24,584 bases of DNA, taken from assembly GCA_029974875.1 (NCBI GenBank), contig JARKQP010000547.1, positions 1-24,584 of the forward strand, given 5' to 3'. Shown here in pieces: positions 23,570-24,584 of the stretch (its first letter is position 1; each line of letters starts with the position of its first letter). The position numbers and the translations under genes are program-made. The notes beneath the pieces were generated by a model, which was not told the DNA's origin, did no database searches, and saw nothing but the letters and a program-made list of their open reading frames with translations. Source of the stretch: Mobilitalea sp. (GTDB lineage: Bacteria > Bacillota_A > Clostridia > Lachnospirales > Lachnospiraceae).

Positions 23570-24584
23570 TTTAAAGGAGGAATTATACAAGGAATTGAAG
23601 CTGAAGGTAGCATTGGGAATCGAGGGTGTTTCTTACGGTGAGGACGTATTAAAGAAGCTTCTTCAGGAGAAAAAAGCAAGAGGAATAGAGTACTGCGGCC
23701 CGGGCAAATATTCGGTATCCAGGAAATTTTATGATATTACCAACGCAATCAAGCTGAAGCATGGATTCGGCACCTATTTATTTTCAGGACAGAACTCGCC
23801 CTATGAGCTCGTGGTGGAGAACGGGAGCTATGGTATTGCCTATGGCGGCTCCTACCTTACGGATCTTACGTTTGATGAGGAACCAGAGTTTTATTCGAGG
23901 AAAACGAAGGACGGTGTTCTTATGAAGGATATTGCCAGGGACAGGTCGGTCAGTGATACCGATAAGAGCATTGTTGTCTGCTACAGTGAGGAATGCGCCG
24001 TTAAGGATAAAGGGCAGACCTGCCTGTTCTGTACCTTTAATGCAAAGAAAAAAACAGAGGACGGCGATGAAAAACCTGTCTGGAAATATCCGAATCAGAT
24101 CGGGGAAACCGTGAAAGCGGCCTATGAAGAAGGTTATAAGCATTTAACCATTACAGGGGGCTTTATACCGGAACGCCGTGAGCTGGAATATTACCTGGAT
24201 GTAGCCGAGAGCATCAAGGAAGCCCTTGGCACGGAAACCTTCAATGGCACCGCATGTATCGGCGCACCCCTGGACTTTTCGGTCATTGATAAGTATAAGG
24301 AAGCAGGCTTGAGTACAATTGCATTTAATACTGAGGTATGGGGCAAAGAATATTTTGATATCGTATGTCCCGGCAAGGTAGATGCCTGCGGCGGTTATGA
24401 CAATTGGATTAAGGCCATCGAGTACGCGGTCCAGGTATTTGGAAAAGGTAAGGTCAGAAGCAATTTTGTCGCCGGCTTACAGCCAAAAGAGGTTTTATTT
24501 GAAGGCTTTGAATATCTTGCTTCCATCGGGGTGGTGACCATAGCGTCCAGCTGGATTGCAGCTGCCGGTTCACCGCTGGAGGGG
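23562..24584 (+). CDS. Second radical SAM protein with C-x8-C-x2-C motif (3' end outside window)
   Basis: Paralogue of the 21532 protein, intact as far as it is seen (341 codons, open to the last base). GGAGG (23551-23555) lies 6 nt before ATG 23562, which overlaps the end of the nucleoside phosphorylase gene. The N-terminus MDSLKEELYKELKLKVALGIEG shows what the start of this family looks like. Cys145, Cys154 and Cys157 make the C-x8-C-x2-C cluster motif (CAVKDKGQTCLFC), followed by TITGGF, CIGAPLDFSVIDKYKEAGL and NTEVWGKEYFDIVCPGKV. It is very similar to the first paralogue beyond the cysteine motif and less so before it. Standard radical SAM proteins have C-x3-C-x2-C, so the longer first loop is a distinctive feature. 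The reaction is unknown. Confidence 0.88.
   Translation, partial: MDSLKEELYKELKLKVALGIEGVSYGEDVLKKLLQEKKARGIEYCGPGKYSVSRKFYDITNAIKLKHGFGTYLFSGQNSPYELVVENGSYGIAYGGSYLTDLTFDEEPEFYSRKTKDGVLMKDIARDRSVSDTDKSIVVCYSEECAVKDKGQTCLFCTFNAKKKTEDGDEKPVWKYPNQIGETVKAAYEEGYKHLTITGGFIPERRELEYYLDVAESIKEALGTETFNGTACIGAPLDFSVIDKYKEAGLSTIAFNTEVWGKEYFDIVCPGKVDACGGYDNWIKAIEYAVQVFGKGKVRSNFVAGLQPKEVLFEGFEYLASIGVVTIASSWIAAAGSPLEG

Overview
The window looks like a chromosome segment of an anaerobic low-GC Firmicute, most probably a Lachnospiraceae-type clostridium. This is inferred from strong AGGAGG-type ribosome binding sites, a YesM/YesN-type two-component pair around a CUT1 sugar transporter, a GH94 phosphorylase and clostridial-style leader attenuators. 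Every protein gene seen is on the + strand. No tRNA, rRNA, CRISPR array, transposase or phage gene was seen.

Region A (1-10.6 kb) is a disaccharide uptake and phosphorolysis locus. It holds the 3' part of a GH94 phosphorylase, best matched to N,N'-diacetylchitobiose phosphorylase, and a phosphohexomutase. These are followed by a sensor histidine kinase, a lipoprotein sugar-binding protein, two CUT1 permeases and an AraC-type response regulator. The likely flow is: sense sugar, import disaccharide, split it with phosphate into sugar-1-phosphate plus free sugar, convert sugar-1-P to sugar-6-P. No transporter ATPase is encoded here, so a shared MsmX-like ATPase is presumed.

Region B (10.6-11.4 kb) is a non-coding boundary with a 123-nt near-perfect hairpin whose only mismatches are G-U on the + strand.

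Region C (11.07-24.58 kb) is the notable part: a sulfur/SAM-flavoured nitrogenase-like locus. Four leaders (about 11.15, 11.82, 14.34 and 21.33 kb) carry the same compact element: a covarying 4-bp mini-hairpin (CYRG, tetraloop, CTRG) abutting a terminator-like stem. Three have a well-formed -35/-10 promoter 71-75 nt upstream. They precede (i) a YezD/DUF2292 gene and a wrecked Rrf2-type regulator start; (ii) a C-terminal fragment of a radical SAM gene, an MFS transporter and a PNPOx-like protein; (iii) metK, a TauC/SsuC-like permease, a TauB/SsuB-like ATPase and NifH-, NifD- and NifK-like proteins; (iv) a radical SAM gene with an in-frame stop near its natural start, a nucleoside phosphorylase and a second radical SAM gene that runs off the window.

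The locus reads as one regulon. MetK makes SAM, the radical SAM proteins (unusual C-x8-C-x2-C cluster motif) use it, the nucleoside phosphorylase could clear 5'-deoxyadenosine or methylthioadenosine, and an ATP-dependent NflH feeds electrons to an NflDK partner. NflDK appears to keep only four interface cysteines (one in D, three in K) and has no cofactor-binding cysteine in D. The sulfur-linked neighbours suggest an organosulfur substrate, by analogy with methylthio-alkane reductase, but the substrate is not shown by the sequence. Degraded genes and short tandem repeats show the locus has been rearranged.
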